The notes beneath the pieces are model-generated. The model saw only the letters and a list, made by a program, of their open reading frames with translations, was not told the DNA's origin and made no database searches. Both the position numbers and the translations under genes were made by a program. A stretch of 64,000 nt of DNA from Chamaea fasciata (taxonomy: Eukaryota > Chordata > Aves > Passeriformes > Sylviidae). The stretch is from the NCBI GenBank assembly GCA_029207755.1, contig JARCOQ010000017.1, forward strand, positions 1,674,001 through 1,738,000, read 5' to 3'. How positions within the stretch are numbered: position 1 is the first letter of the stretch; the number at the start of each line of letters is the position of its first letter. This document shows positions 44,386 to 56,450 of this stretch, one piece after another.

Positions 44386-46381
44386 TTCCAGGTCATTTCA
44401 CAAAGAGCTGCCAACAATCCTCCGCGGAGCTGAGAGCTACCCCTCCGACTCACAGGAGTGCAAGTGGAGCTCTTTCATCTTGAACTGTTAGTGAAAGGAG
44501 CTGCATGAAATGCCAAAATCTGTACTTAAAAAAAAAAAAAAAAAAAGGCATAAGTATTTTGCCCATTTATTTCATAAATATTACGAAAAAGTTACATTGA
44601 ACTATTTTTCTTATCCAGAGAAACTTTTGTTTTGCCACGTGGCCCACGTAGAATTATTTTTCAGGGAGCTCCAGAAACTGCACCCAGGGTGTGGCAGCCA
44701 TTCAAAGAAAGCTGATTTTTGTCTCCCCCTCAGGTATTTTCTTCCATGGAAAGCACACTAGGGGGTGGCCAACTAGGAATGAAAACCAGAAAGGTTTTTT
44801 AAACGTGGGATCACAACCCATGGAGCGGTTAAATCCCAGAGCACCCACGTGCCTGGTGTTTGTGGGAGCTCTGTCAGGAGTCGGGACTTGTCCATCGTTT
44901 TTCACAGACCGTTTGAGCCCTCCTGGACTGTTGGAGGTTCAGTTAAAACACTTCCCAAATTTCCCCTGTGCTCTGCTTTACGTGCAAGGACAACCGGTGA
45001 TTTCCAAGAGTCTCAATACACTGCGAGCTACTGAGATAAATAAAGGATGAATGAAACAGAGCTCAATCCATCACACAGAGCCCCAGCCAAGGGAATTCCA
45101 GCTGATCCAGCTGCAAATACCCACTTAGAGAGAACTCCTGTCCCCAACAGCCTTTGCCACAGCCCGGATTCCTGAGCAGAGCCCAGCTCTGCTTATCCCA
45201 TGGCAGACAGCAGAGGCACCGAGGATCTCTGAGACATCCCATGGGTGCTTTGTGTCACCCAGCAGAGCCTGGGCTCTGCAGAAACAATCAATTCACATCA
45301 CGCAGCCCCAGGGCTGGGGCTGAGCTGGAGCTGGTGTTAACTGCAGCCACGCGTTTCCTCGGGAAGGGCCCCCTCAAGATAAAGCTTGTTAAACTCATCA
45401 GAGCCTCGTGGCACTTTCCCCCTCCGCATTCTGTTCCTCCTGCATTCTGTTCCTCCTGGAACATTCATTCCTGGAGGGGAGAGCTGCGCGAGCAGCTCCC
45501 CAGAGCATTTGGATTTGGAATCTCAGGCCTTGAAGGGCAGCTCTTGCCACTCTTCTGCTGAGCTCTCAGTGAATAAAAGCCTGTGATATTTCAGACTCCA
45601 GCGTAGTGCATGACTCATGAATTCTGTAGTAAATAGGCCAGACTCACAGCTCCAGGTATTTTTAACCTTCTAAGCAGAAAAAGGGAATATTTAGGATGAG
45701 AAAGGAGGATGTATTTAACAACAAAAATAGCAGGACCACGGGGTGTGCAGCACTTGGGTAACCCTCTGGGACAGAACTATCCAAATTACCATGTGCTCTT
45801 TCCCAAGCAGCAGGAAAAAAACCAAAAAAACAAAAAAACCCCCAAAAACAAACGATGCTCGATGAAATTCTTTCTGGTGTGATAGCCCAGCTACAGAGCT
45901 GCACTAAAATAAATACGATGCCTCCCTTGGAGTACTCCAAGGCCCTGCCAAGCCAACAAAACGCTCAGCCTGAGCAAGGAGGGGGCTGAGAGCTGCCAGG
46001 GCTGTCCCGCAGCAAACAGCTCGGACCCTCCTGATTGCTGTGGCTACCAAAGGGAGAAAATCTGGGGTTAAACCTGAGCTTGGGGGTCTCAGCTTCGCCG
46101 TCCTGTGCAGGATGAGCACCTGCAGGAGAGGTCCGATGGCTCCGGGTGATCCTCACCACGTCTCCTTGGGGTTGGTGCCCAAGCAGCAAGAAAACCAACC
46201 CATGGAATTGTGTCTCCCCTCTACTCTGGGGCCTCCCAAAACCCCATAAAAAGCCTGAGGAGCAAAAGCTCAGCCTCACAAGCTGGAGCAGAGAGCTGTG
46301 AACAGGGACAGGAGGGGAGGGGGTGAGGAGGCATCGAGGCGGTGGCAAAACTCCTCGTGATTGCTCAGGACTGGCTTTCAT
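44386..46381. other. Unique noncoding sequence
   Basis: About 2 kb with an A-run at 44528-44546 and ACCAAAAAAACAAAAAAACC-type DNA at 45819-45850. A TATA-like CCATAAAAAGCC lies at about 46243 downstream of GC-moderate DNA. No gene is supported; frames of up to 138 aa lack domains. Confidence 0.4.
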
Positions 46382-46485
46382 GGGATCACAGACTGGTTTG
46401 GGTTGGGAGGGACCTTAAACCTCATCCCATCGCACCCTCCCCTATCCCGGATCCCTCAGAGCTCCATCCAGCCACGCTCCAGGCT
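46382..46485 (-). mobile_element. CR1 LINE fragment, antisense
   Basis: Reads ATCACAGACTGGTTTGGGTT, then GGGAGGGACCTTAAACCTCA, then TCCCATCGCACCC: the reverse complement of a CR1 3' end, with the ATCACAGA tail octamer still visible. It becomes unalignable by eye after about 46485. Confidence 0.85.
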
Positions 46486-46639
46486 AAAATTCCCAGGAGT
46501 CTCTCAGATTTGAACATTCACTCCCTGGTTCATTCAGAAATCCCACCCACACTCATTTTCCTGTCCTTGTTCCCCCCTGGGCTGCTGTCTGTGACTGCCC
46601 AGGGCTCTGCTGGGGAGGTGGAGGGGGGCTGAGGGGACT
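46486..46639. other. Short unique spacer
   Basis: May be decayed CR1 body. Nothing else is visible. Confidence 0.35.
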
Positions 46640-47240
46640 TCTGTTGAAATTTGATTCGGAAAAGGGAACAAGAAAAACATTTCACATTAGGTTCTGTAAA
46701 ACCATTTAGTGTTATGAAAAGCCTGATGTTTAAGCCTGAACTAAGTAGACAGTGATCCTTTAAGTCCCCTTCTTCCAGCACATTTCGCCATCCTTTTCTT
46801 TCAAGGAAAGTTAGGATTGTTGTTCTTTCACCTTCCAAAGTCCTTGATGGGTTATTTCTAGAGAGTATTTAAATCTGGGAAGTATTTTGGTCTATAGAAA
46901 TTTCCTCAAACTCCATCATATATTTACCCACTTCTCAGAAATTCTTCTTCCATTTTCTATTAATATTATTTCACCGGGATCAGTCTCTGTTGAGAAATTT
47001 AGTTTAAGCTGCCTAGCAGTCTTAAAAGAGGAAGATCTATTAATTTAATCATTTATATGAATCATGTCTAAATGATCTCAGCAGAGAAAATGTGTTAGCC
47101 ATTTAAATCCCATCATTACATATTATATAATAATTACCACTAATTCCAGTTTGGATGGGCCACAATATTGCTTTACATACCTAATGTATTCAGAACATCC
47201 ACCTCACCGGGCTCAGCCTTTTTTGTGTGACCTTTGAGTT
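46640..47240. promoter_or_regulatory. Candidate conserved noncoding element
   Basis: About 600 bp of repeat-free AT-rich DNA with TCTATTAATTTAATCATTTA, CATTACATATTATATAATAA and ACCACTAATTCC words. No coding frame. Together with 33541-34115 it is one of the longest blocks of this kind. Function is inferred. Confidence 0.36.
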
Positions 47241-48430
47241 TGTGTTTGTCTCTTGACTGTGAGCACAGGACAGGCTCTGCAACAAATCAGGGATGCAAAA
47301 CACACCCACGGTGGCCCCTCTCTTTGGCAGGCAAAAAGTTTGTTTTTTTTTTTTAATATCTCAAGTTCTTTTTATCTCTGCAAGGTATCAAGGTGCTATT
47401 GATATGGTTGTAGTGGAAATAATATTTATTTGTTGAGTGCTCTTGGTGCATTCAGTGCTCATCGTGGCAATCCAGTGAGGAGTTACTCGCAGGATACTCA
47501 CAGGGTGTAACTCCCACTGGATTTCCAGCCCCCTGGCAGCGCACACCTCAGCTCTGCACGTTGGTGTCTGCAGCTCAGGCTGAGAGAATTTGCGGGGATT
47601 TATTTATTTATTTTTTTTCCCCCCATGAAAAAAGGGAAAATATTAATCAGCCACCAGAGATTCCTGCCCAGAGCCGAGCACAGCTCTCGCTGTCTGCTGT
47701 TAGAGTCAGAGAGGGCATAGAAACTGCAGCAGTGGCTGAACCAGCCCCCAAATTCCTGCTCCTTTGGGCGACCCAAGGAAAAGCCGTCACACCCGACTCC
47801 TCACTGGGGGGCTGATCCATTTCCACACGGACAGGACGACCCCAATGCTCCCCAGAAAGCCGAAAAAAGGGCATCAAACACAGTTGAGGTGAGCAGGTGG
47901 GGCTGGCACAGCGCTGGAGAGATTCCAGCCCCACGGACCTGCACGGGGGGGACACAAATGGTGCTTCCAGAGGGGGATTTCCAGGAGAAACCCCCAGCCC
48001 TGTGCCCCCAGGTGAGGGATTGCCCTCGAGGAAGGTGGAACGATGTCCCTGCCCTGCCACAACAACATGAATAACCTCTCCTGCTGTGGACACCACAAGC
48101 TTCTTTTAAAAATTATTATTCTTGATTCTTTTGCACCACACCCCTGCACGAATCCATCTGCCAGCAGCCTTTCCTCCACTCCATCAAAACTGCAACACCA
48201 GACAAACTAAACCCCTGATTAATTACAGAAGAGCAAAACTTCCAACTCTCAGATCCCAAGGGTCAAATCCATCCCTGGTGTAAAAGCCAGAACTCAGCAG
48301 CGAGACAAATTTGGCCCTAGGTGACTTTTCTTTTTTTCCCCCCTCGACTAACTCATTACAGCACCCCTCCTGGAGCTGATGGATTGAGCCCCTTGTGTTC
48401 TGTTTGTAACCATAATTAGTATTCATTTTG
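47241..48430. other. Unique noncoding sequence
   Basis: T-tract at 47342-47355. A weakly MIR-like ATTTATTTGTTGAGTGCTC lies near 47426. Overlapping minus frames at 47647-48179 lack domains. No gene is called. Confidence 0.4.
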
Positions 48431-48910
48431 CAAGCTCAGAGTTCACCCTTGCTCCAGGACTGAGCCTAATGTTAATCACTGCGGTGTCTGCCCGCCTCTG
48501 ACTCCGACTCTGATCTGTCAGGTTTGCATTTCTTGTCCCATACCTAATTTTTTTTTGCCCTTACCAGCCAAGTAGCACCTCGACATCACACTGTGTCAGA
48601 ATTAGAAACTTTTGACAGATCTGTAATCATCTAGTTCTCATCAGCTCCGTGCATGTTAGTCACTTCATTTCCACATTCTAACAGTTAATATGCCTTAATT
48701 TCTCACACTTTGTGAATATTTAATTCCTCCCTTTTCAACATCATTTTTAGGTTGTGTGAATCATTTTCAAAGCCTTTGCTATTCTCCCTCCACTATCATC
48801 TGCATATTTTATGAAATGGCACAGCCGAATCTCTGAGGGCTCTTGATAAAAATGAAACTGGCAGGCTGCTCATTAGTTGTTTACCTGGAGCTGCGCGAAT
48901 CCCCCAGAAT
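48431..48910. promoter_or_regulatory. Candidate conserved noncoding element
   Basis: Repeat-free block with TAATGTTAATCACTG, CTGATCTGTCAGG and AACAGTTAATATGCC words. No coding frame. Function is inferred. Confidence 0.33.
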
Positions 48911-50330
48911 GGTGGATTCCCATTTGGGTTTGAATTAGGATATTCTGACACATAAGAATTGAAAACCTCTCCTGAGCTGAGTGTGATTCTCTCCCACCTC
49001 CCCCTCCTCCCCTCCATCCCAATTAAAGGCTCTTCCAGGGAGTTTGCGCTCCTCTGGCCGAGCCTGCACCAACACCTGCAGCCACCGGGTCCTTGCGAGG
49101 TGACAGACAGAGGCTGGAGCCAATTAGCAACTCTAATGAGGGGGAAAAGTGTCCCACCAAGAGCACACGGAGGGCAGCAGGACGAAACCGGGAACTTTTC
49201 AGCCTTCCAGAGTCAAAGGAAGTCCCCAGGACCGGGGCTGGGGTTGGTTGGAGCACGTGGTTCAATGGGCAAGTGGTAAAAAATGACATTTATTTGTTCC
49301 AAAAAGTCTTTGCCCGTGACCACGCCTGGCAGGTCTCAGAGCTCTTACACAGGCAGAACCCTTTCCTCTATTTCCTTTTTCTTATTTATGCAATGAAACC
49401 CTGCTGTCTCCACACTGGACTCAGCCGAGGGGCCACACTCAACAATTCACCAGTTCCAAGGCAAAAATCAGGTTATCCTTGAGTTTACCAGAAAATCCTG
49501 GATTATCCACCAAGGAACTCAGTGGGGTTTCTATTCCAGCCCTCACACAGAACATTTTTTTCCCTATTCCACCTCTGCTTCCCCCACTTGTGTCCACGCT
49601 GATGGGTATCTCCATGCAGTTCTCCACGTCAATAAATCTCCTCTCCCTTTTCCAAGAGTTTTAGTTTTCAGTGTCCAAAGATTTAAATTTAGCCTGATTT
49701 ATTTTTATGCTGATCTCATGCTCCTTTCATAGACTTTACTTAAAAAGCAGTAATGCTATCTTGCTCGCCACTAAATTTTTTATAAATTTTCTGGCCTTTG
49801 CTGACTTCACAGGGAAATAGAGGATTGGGGACATTATAAATAGGGGTGAGAGAAGATTTCCAGCTGGAGGAGCTGCAAATGCATTGCTACTTTGGCTGTA
49901 CAGGTGCTTTAGTGAAAGGAAAAAAAAAAAAAAAGAAATAGAAGGTTTGGCTTTGATAGGAACCATCTTTTTATTTTATCCTCATGTCCCACCTTAATTC
50001 ACCTTGGCCTGAGCGCATCTCTTAAAACTCTGCACATTAAAAACACAAATAACTGAGAGCAGAGCTCGTAATTAAAATTCCACAGAGCCAGCTGATGTTC
50101 CAGATTTTCTCCCTGAAAATGAACAGCCAGGGACAATCGGGAGCTCCCCTCTCCAGCCCCTAAAACTCCCTCTCCTCAGCGGCAATTGAGACACAATTCA
50201 CTGGCACCTCACATTGTTTGATGCTCACTCTCAATCTCATCAGGTGCCTCATACAATTTGCTGTATTTGTTAAAAATCCCAGCTTGAGGAAGCCCCTGAA
50301 TATTAAAAAAAACCCAAAAACAACCCTGAT
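48911..50330. other. Unique noncoding sequence
   Basis: AATAAATCTCC near 49631 follows 370 bp of LTR-like wording that I could not confirm (see rejected items). An A-run lies at 49920-49934. No gene is called. Confidence 0.4.
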
Positions 50331-50600
50331 AATGAAAAGTGATATTTTTATAGAGCCTTGGCTAGGGTGAGGGCGGATTTCAATATGTTTTGCTCGTTGT
50401 GAAGATTCAGAAATTAAATATATATTAAAAATGATTTTTTATAGTCCCGTGAAGCCTGGTGGCCTGTGTGGCTGGATTTTAATTCTTGGCTTTGACAGTA
50501 TTCCATTCTTTTGATTTGTTATATGTGCCTCAGATCTATTACTTTTTAATTGGACATGAACATGCCTGTGAACTGAACTGGCTCTCCAAGGGTTTGCATA
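50331..50600. promoter_or_regulatory. Candidate conserved noncoding element
   Basis: AT-rich, repeat-free block with AAATTAAATATATATTAAAA, CTGGATTTTAATTCTTGG and TTTTTAATTGGACATG words. No coding frame. Function is inferred. Confidence 0.32.
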
Positions 50601-51810
50601 AAATTAGCCAGGAGGTGGGGAAAGTGGAGTTGTCACCACAGCTCGGGACTCTCAGGTCCTGCAGGAGTTAAAAATAACAACAAGGCTACGTTAAAATTTT
50701 AAAAATAGTTAAAATAGTTAAAAATAACAACAACAGCCGTGGAGGTGCTCATCCACCACCCAGAGTGAGCACAAGCAGCAGTGGGTTTGGTAGGGTGAGG
50801 TTTGAACTCAACTTTGAAAGACTCTTCCCCCACACCCGCAGGTTCACTATTTAACCATTATCACTCCCTACAATTCAGTGTTTTCTGACCGCATTGAATA
50901 TTGGTTGGCTTCAGAAATGCTTTCATGCTCCTGACTAGGAGCAGACATTTCGGGGTGTGTGCATCCTTCCCTCTCCATAACCTCGGGGATCAACCTGCAC
51001 CCTGATGATGTTCCAAAAGGAATCCTCACTGTTTGAGATAATATATAAGTATGTATAAGATAAAATATAAATATTTTCTTAGTTGCCAGTGAGTTGAATT
51101 AACTTGTGACTTCAGCCTTGCCGTCCCAACAGTGTTTCCTGGACATGAACTCCAGTGAATTTGCTTTTAGTGAAGTGTTGATCCGCTTGAGGACACACTT
51201 TAAAAGTTGTTCAGCAATTGTCATCTCACTGCTGTCCCACTGCACACCCTCAGCAAAGTGAGAACCTTCTCTGGGAAATGGCAATTTTCAAGCCCCAGTT
51301 TAACTCCAGGCTGATCAGGACATCATCCTCACCAACCTCCCGCTGTTTATTTGTGCTGACCAGGGCTTTGTGTGGAGCAGGCTCACAGCAAACCGCCCCA
51401 AAGCTGCCTAAATCAGATGAAATCCCGGGTTTCCTGCAGTCAGCCCTTCCTCTCCATGGTGACTGGGGAACAGTGCTCACGGGGAAGCACAAGGGACAGC
51501 AGAAAAGCAGAACACACCGGGGCCTGTGTGTGAAACTGAGGGTGGAAACAAAGACAGGTAAAAAAAGGGGCTGCAAACACCAAAGGATTTGATGCAAGAA
51601 ACAAAAAGACTCGCCCACAAACGGCAAACTCTGCCTGCAGAGATACCCCTGCTCTCTGATGTAGTTGTCAACTCCGAATTTCTTTTCAGAGCGAAAGCTC
51701 TCCAGCTTGGCTCGGTCCTGCTTCATGCTCCTCTACCCTCCCTACCCCTCCTCCCGCACGTTAAACAGGCCAGAGACCTGACATTTTATGTTGTTTGTTC
51801 GAAATGATAA
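50601..51810. other. Unique noncoding sequence
   Basis: GTTAAAAATAACAACAA occurs twice, near 50667 and 50717. Minus frames of up to 158 aa (51250-51726) overlap plus frames and have no domain. No gene is called. Confidence 0.4.
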
Positions 51811-52250
51811 ACTTAATCATGAGTGAAATGTTAGGAAGTGACAGTGCTGGCCGCAGTAAGGTCATTTCTGCTGCAGCCAAGCAAACGCTGCTCTCCCCTT
51901 AATTGCATCGCCAGCCCTTGCCACAGGAGGACCCAGGCATTTGCAAGCGGGGAGCTGAATCTGTCTTTGTGATAATTAAACCATGGACCTCTGGAAAGAC
52001 TGCCAAATCTGCCATATGGTAGTTTTATGACCTAGACTGCTGTTATCTCTTGAGAAAGCTAACATCCTAATCTCGTTTTCCTTATCTGTGATCAGAGCCC
52101 GCCTTTCTGGAGGGCAAAATGCAGGAGGGCTGCTGGCTGCAGAGCAGCCTGCAGCAGTGACATTTCGTCCAGTGGCTCAAATTAATAAACTGAACAGAGA
52201 ACTCATTATTGACATCCTGGAATGAAGGCAGGAATCAAGAAGCTAAACCC
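51811..52250. promoter_or_regulatory. Candidate conserved noncoding element
   Basis: Repeat-free block with TGATAATTAAACCATGG, GCCATATGGTAG (E-box), CAAATTAATAAACTG and CAGCAGTGACATTTC words. No coding frame. Function is inferred. Confidence 0.33.
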
Positions 52251-52955
52251 CAACAACCCGTGGGTTACTGGTGCACAGATTGTGACATCTCCCTGTGAAA
52301 AATTCCTGGGGCCCGCCTTCGGAGGGCCCAGTGCTCTGATGGGTAATTAAAACATTCATTGCAGGGAGGTTGGGAAAAGGCCACCGAGTTGGTTTTTTTT
52401 TTTTACATTGCAAACACGTTATTTTAAACCATAACCACGAGAGGCTGCTGCCTTTGGAGGTCTGGTGTCATTTATCACAGACACAAAGGTGCTTCAGGAG
52501 CATCCTCTGAGCACTCAGAGCTCCAACATTCTGCAGGAGCAGAAAGCCAGGCTGGGACGTGTCTGAATACAAAGAATAAACAGCTCGGAACCAGTGCTGG
52601 AGAAGACTTTACTCCCGGCCACTCTAAAACTTCCCCCAATTCCAATAAATTGACACAAATTTGTCATTAAATCTGCCAGACATCCACTTGCCCCGTGGCT
52701 GGGGACCACGGTGGCCTTTGGGGCTGCGCCGCCAACCCTCCCCAGCTGTGGTCACCTCGTTAGGCGCTGTCTGGGGCTGCATCACTCCGTGAGGGGATGC
52801 ATCTGTTCCTTTCAGCAAGGTTGTGCCTTCGGAAGGGCCCTGAGAACAGAAGGAACAGGTGGCATATTTTTCATCTCACTGGTAGCAAACACGCAGCCCG
52901 TGTCCTTTGATGGCTGAGAGAGCCTTTAAAAAGGGGGATCTGCAGCCCCGGGAAG
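52251..52955. other. Unique noncoding sequence
   Basis: T-run at 52392-52404. GC-moderate DNA at 52480-52920 with short frames lacking domains. Confidence 0.45.
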
Positions 52956-53810
52956 TGTCAGTGGGGATGGTCCTTATCAGGGTGGGATATCTCTTGGCAA
53001 GCAAAAGCCTAATGGCTGCTCAGGTCTGCGCTAAGTTCTGCAGCCCCGTGACCTTCATCACGTTTGTCTGCCAGCCAGACACTTACTGAGAGAGTGCCTG
53101 GGTCTGTTTTTACAGAAATATTCGGGTTATATGATCTAGATAATACAGCCTTGCTATAAATCACCCCAGTTGTCCCTTGGTATTTTGAAAACTGATGAGA
53201 CTGCCGATTCCTGCTTCTTACTTTGTATGCAAATGATAAATTATAGATGGGAAATAGGAAAAAGAAGGTTTTACTCATTTGCTGGATTGAAACAGACTGG
53301 ATTAGTGAGCGAGCAGTAGTACCCTTGGACTATTTATTGTGACATTGCTTAGAAAAATTCAAACCCCAAAGCCTTCAAATCACTGGGGACATTGTTAGCC
53401 TTCTGCAGGAATTATTAAAATGTACAGAAATGTATGAGCATCACTTTATAATAATTAATCAGGGGCTGTTGATTAATAAAGCTCATTTTTTAGTCCCGAT
53501 GATTCAGGGTATTATCCAAAGGACAGTGTCCTTGTCATATTGATTAAGAAACCAGACTTTGCCGTGGAAGAAAGTGGAAGAACAGTCGCTCTTCTTCCTT
53601 TCCCCCCCCCTCCCCCCCGATAAAATAAATATTGAATGAGAATATTAACTCGTTAACCTTGACAACAATTTGTAATTTTCATAAGGAGGAAAACTCGCGT
53701 ATTCAGCAAATAAATTGCTGCGGGGATTTCAGGGAAACAAATTGGAGAGGATGAAGAATGCGACCATATGAATTCTGTCGTTTTTATGGGCCGGGATGAT
53801 AAATTTGTTT
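52956..53810. promoter_or_regulatory. Candidate conserved elements with exact octamer
   Basis: Long repeat-poor block with an exact POU octamer ATGCAAAT at 53227-53234, directly followed by GATAAATTATAG. Further TTAATC and ATTGATTAAG words lie at 53450-53550. It is interrupted by a C-run at 53603-53619. Function is inferred. Confidence 0.36.
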
Positions 53811-54380
53811 GGTTATGTCCCTCAATTAAGGCCACAAATACTGGAGAGCGTCAGGAGCAGGAGGACTGGTGGGGCTGGTGCAGAGGAGGCTGGTGACAAT
53901 CTAAGGTCACCCAGCAAGTTCGGGTTGTTCCTTCTCTCAGATCCAGCATCTCACAGGGCACATTCCCTGTATTCCCTCACAGCCTTTGGCAAAAGATAAC
54001 TCCATTTATTGGCCATTGCAGGAGACAATCTCCACGTGGAATTAACAGCACCAGCCCCAGGTTTTAACAGGGTTATCTGATTGTCCTGAGCTCAGTTTAA
54101 CCAGGAATGCAGGAAATGTTTCACCCTTTGCAGGTAAAACAGGTAACCTGGGAGCTGCTCACGCTGCAGTTGGTCAGGGATGGTTTTTAAACCCCCCCCT
54201 CCAATAAAAATAAAAATGTTCTGCTTTGAAACCCGAGCTGGGGGTGTTCCAGTGGTTACAGGAAAAATGGACACTCGTTACTCCTGCCTGGATTTCCAGC
54301 TGCAAACCCTTCCCCGTCCACATCACCGACTCAGGCAGCCAGACACTTTTAGGATGTGCTCGGTTTGAAGCTGGTTTTAC
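53811..54380. other. Unique noncoding sequence
   Basis: TCTAAGGTCACCCAGCAAGT at 53900-53919 is weakly MIR-like, but flanks do not extend the match. No gene is visible. Confidence 0.4.
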
Positions 54381-54660
54381 CTCAGCTAACATCGAGTAAT
54401 GCTGTGCACGCTTAAAAGTAAGCACATGCTTAACTGCTTTGTTGGATTACAGCCTAAATTATCTATTAATCCAATTGCATGCTTTCCTCTGATCACTGCA
54501 GCCTTCAAGTTCTCACTGTACAATAGATTTAATATAAATGCATTATGTTTGTCAGGCATGCCACGAGATTTGCATGCTGTCCTTGTCTGCTTGGCTATAT
54601 TGTTATCCATAGGAGAATATTAAAGATTTAATATGATTTTTAAAAATTTAATTTTAGCCT
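54381..54660. promoter_or_regulatory. Candidate element, possibly an exapted old repeat
   Basis: TAAGCACATGCTTAACTGC at 54419-54437 contains a dyad (TAAGC/GCTTA). The surrounding wording resembles an old amniote interspersed repeat with alternating CTTAA/TTAAG. A reverse octamer ATTTGCAT lies at 54568-54575. An ancient repeat kept as a regulatory element is possible, but both points are unproven. Confidence 0.33.
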
Positions 54661-56450
54661 TTTTTTATTCGTTGTTGTTGTTGGAAGGATATGAACGAAG
54701 CGTGTCTCGTTTGGGAAAGCAAAAGGAAAAAAAATAAAGTTAAATAAAAGAGTTTAATATTTTAAAGGTCCAGATAGGGAGGCAAATGAGAAAATCCCCT
54801 GCAGGCTTGGAACACAAAGGTGAGAACACACAGGGTGTTTGGAATGCTGCTGGCTCCTGCTACAGCAACAATTCCTGGGGCTGATTTGGGTCTGCTTCCA
54901 CTGGACTCATCCTGCAAAGACTTCAGGACAGAGGAACCAGGCTGGTCAAGGTACGGGAGTGAGTTCCATCCATCCCAACCCGTGAGCTGCCCAAATATTC
55001 CAGCGAAGGGGAGCCCTGAAATGGCAGCACATTCATTTTGCCTTTCCAGCTTGTGCCTTTGGAGGGGTGTCCTGCCTTTTAGTGCCACCGAGAGTCATTT
55101 TGAACACGCACAAAAACCTCTCACAAACGCAGCTTTAAGTGATTTATCCACGATTTCCCAGGAAGCTCCATCAGCCTCCTCCTTGGCCCTGGCAGCCCTG
55201 ACCCTTCCCAGGGAAATTCTGGCCGTTTTGCAGCTCTGGTGCCAGGCTGACCACTGGGTTTGCAGTGCTGTCCTGCTCCCCAGGCCTCGGCTGAAGTGCG
55301 GAGCTAAAAATCAGTGTAACCCCCCGTAATTAACGTGAATCAGCGGGCACCACACGCTCGTGGATGCGGTTATTTATTCACTCACATCACAGAGAGCAGC
55401 AGCGACTTCTGCCAAACCTTCCCCGGCTAAAAAAGCAACAAATAAATTAATAAATAAACCTAAATAAACCCCCTGCATTTCTGCTACTGGTGGCCCTGGA
55501 ATATAATCAGGAAGTACCTGCAGGATAAATCAAAAGATGAAATTAAGTTGGGATTTGAATCCCCCCACTAAACAGAGCCCGGAGCTTTTGCTGGACTCCG
55601 GGCTCGGAATGGCTTTCCAGGGCCTCCCTCCCAAACATATTATCATCATTTGCTCTGACCACTGGTACTTGATATAAAACACACACAAAAAACCCCCACA
55701 AAATCCAGCCCAGGGGCGTGCAGTGAGGAGGGAACAATATGGAGAGCAGTATGGGGTGTGCTGATTTCCCTTCCTGGCCTGGCCTCCTGCCTGCTCCTCC
55801 TGAGCTCTGCAGCCCCAGCCTGGGCTCGGGGACAGCTCCTGGGTCCTGCCTTCTGCTGTGCCCTGGGCTGGGGACACGGATTGTCCCTTCCTGAAGCACA
55901 TGGACTGTCCTTTCCTGCAGCACGGGGCACCTGCTGGCCCTCCACCCACGCTGCTCCCTCCTCCTCACCAAGGCGAAAATGCCAAACCCTCCTTTTCGCG
56001 CTCACGCGCAGGAAAAATCTGGGATAAATCACAAAGTCCCAGCGTTTTTAGGGGCTCTGCAGCCCCAAACTCCTCCCCTGCTGGCAGACAGGTTAAACCC
56101 TCCAAAAAAAAAAAACCAAAACTGTGAGGAATTTCAGCCTCTCTGCCCACAAGATGTCACCCTGAATTTTAACAAAGGTGCATTTACCCTTAAGTATTAA
56201 CTTCCCTCCCTCATCCTCCTCCTCCCCGTGTTCCCTCGTTAGGACCAACTGCATTAACTCTTCAGAACTGCTGATTTACCCCCAACCCCAAAAAATCCCG
56301 TCTGAACCTTGCAGCTCCTGACCTCAGCTGCGTTTTGGGGACACATTCCTCCAGTGAACTGAATCCTGAGCTGCATTCCCCCCAGTTTTTCACGGCACAG
56401 GATAAATGTTTTCCAGCCCAGTCTGCAAAGCCCCATCCAGAGTGACCCCA
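54661..56450. other. Unique noncoding sequence
   Basis: The 169-aa frame at 54820-55329 is the longest non-repetitive plus frame here but lacks a known domain. Opposing 128-142-aa minus frames at 55530-56032 overlap plus frames. An AAATAA-type patch lies at 55438-55465. No gene is called. Confidence 0.4.

Noticed and set aside
46225..46290. TATA-like CCATAAAAAGCC as a promoter
   Set aside because: No downstream exon, CpG cluster or LTR structure supports it.
49260..49645. Possible further LTR ending in AATAAATCTCC
   Set aside because: A polyadenylation word and some LTR-like wording are present, but there is no TATA box, no partner copy in the window and no clear edges.
53890..53960. Second MIR-like SINE (TCTAAGGTCACCCAGCAAGT)
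   Set aside because: Only about 20 bases fit; the flanks do not extend the match.
54820..55329. 169-aa plus frame, the longest non-repetitive plus-strand frame
   Set aside because: Composition is like translated noncoding GC-moderate DNA; no domain, and overlapping minus frames are also open.
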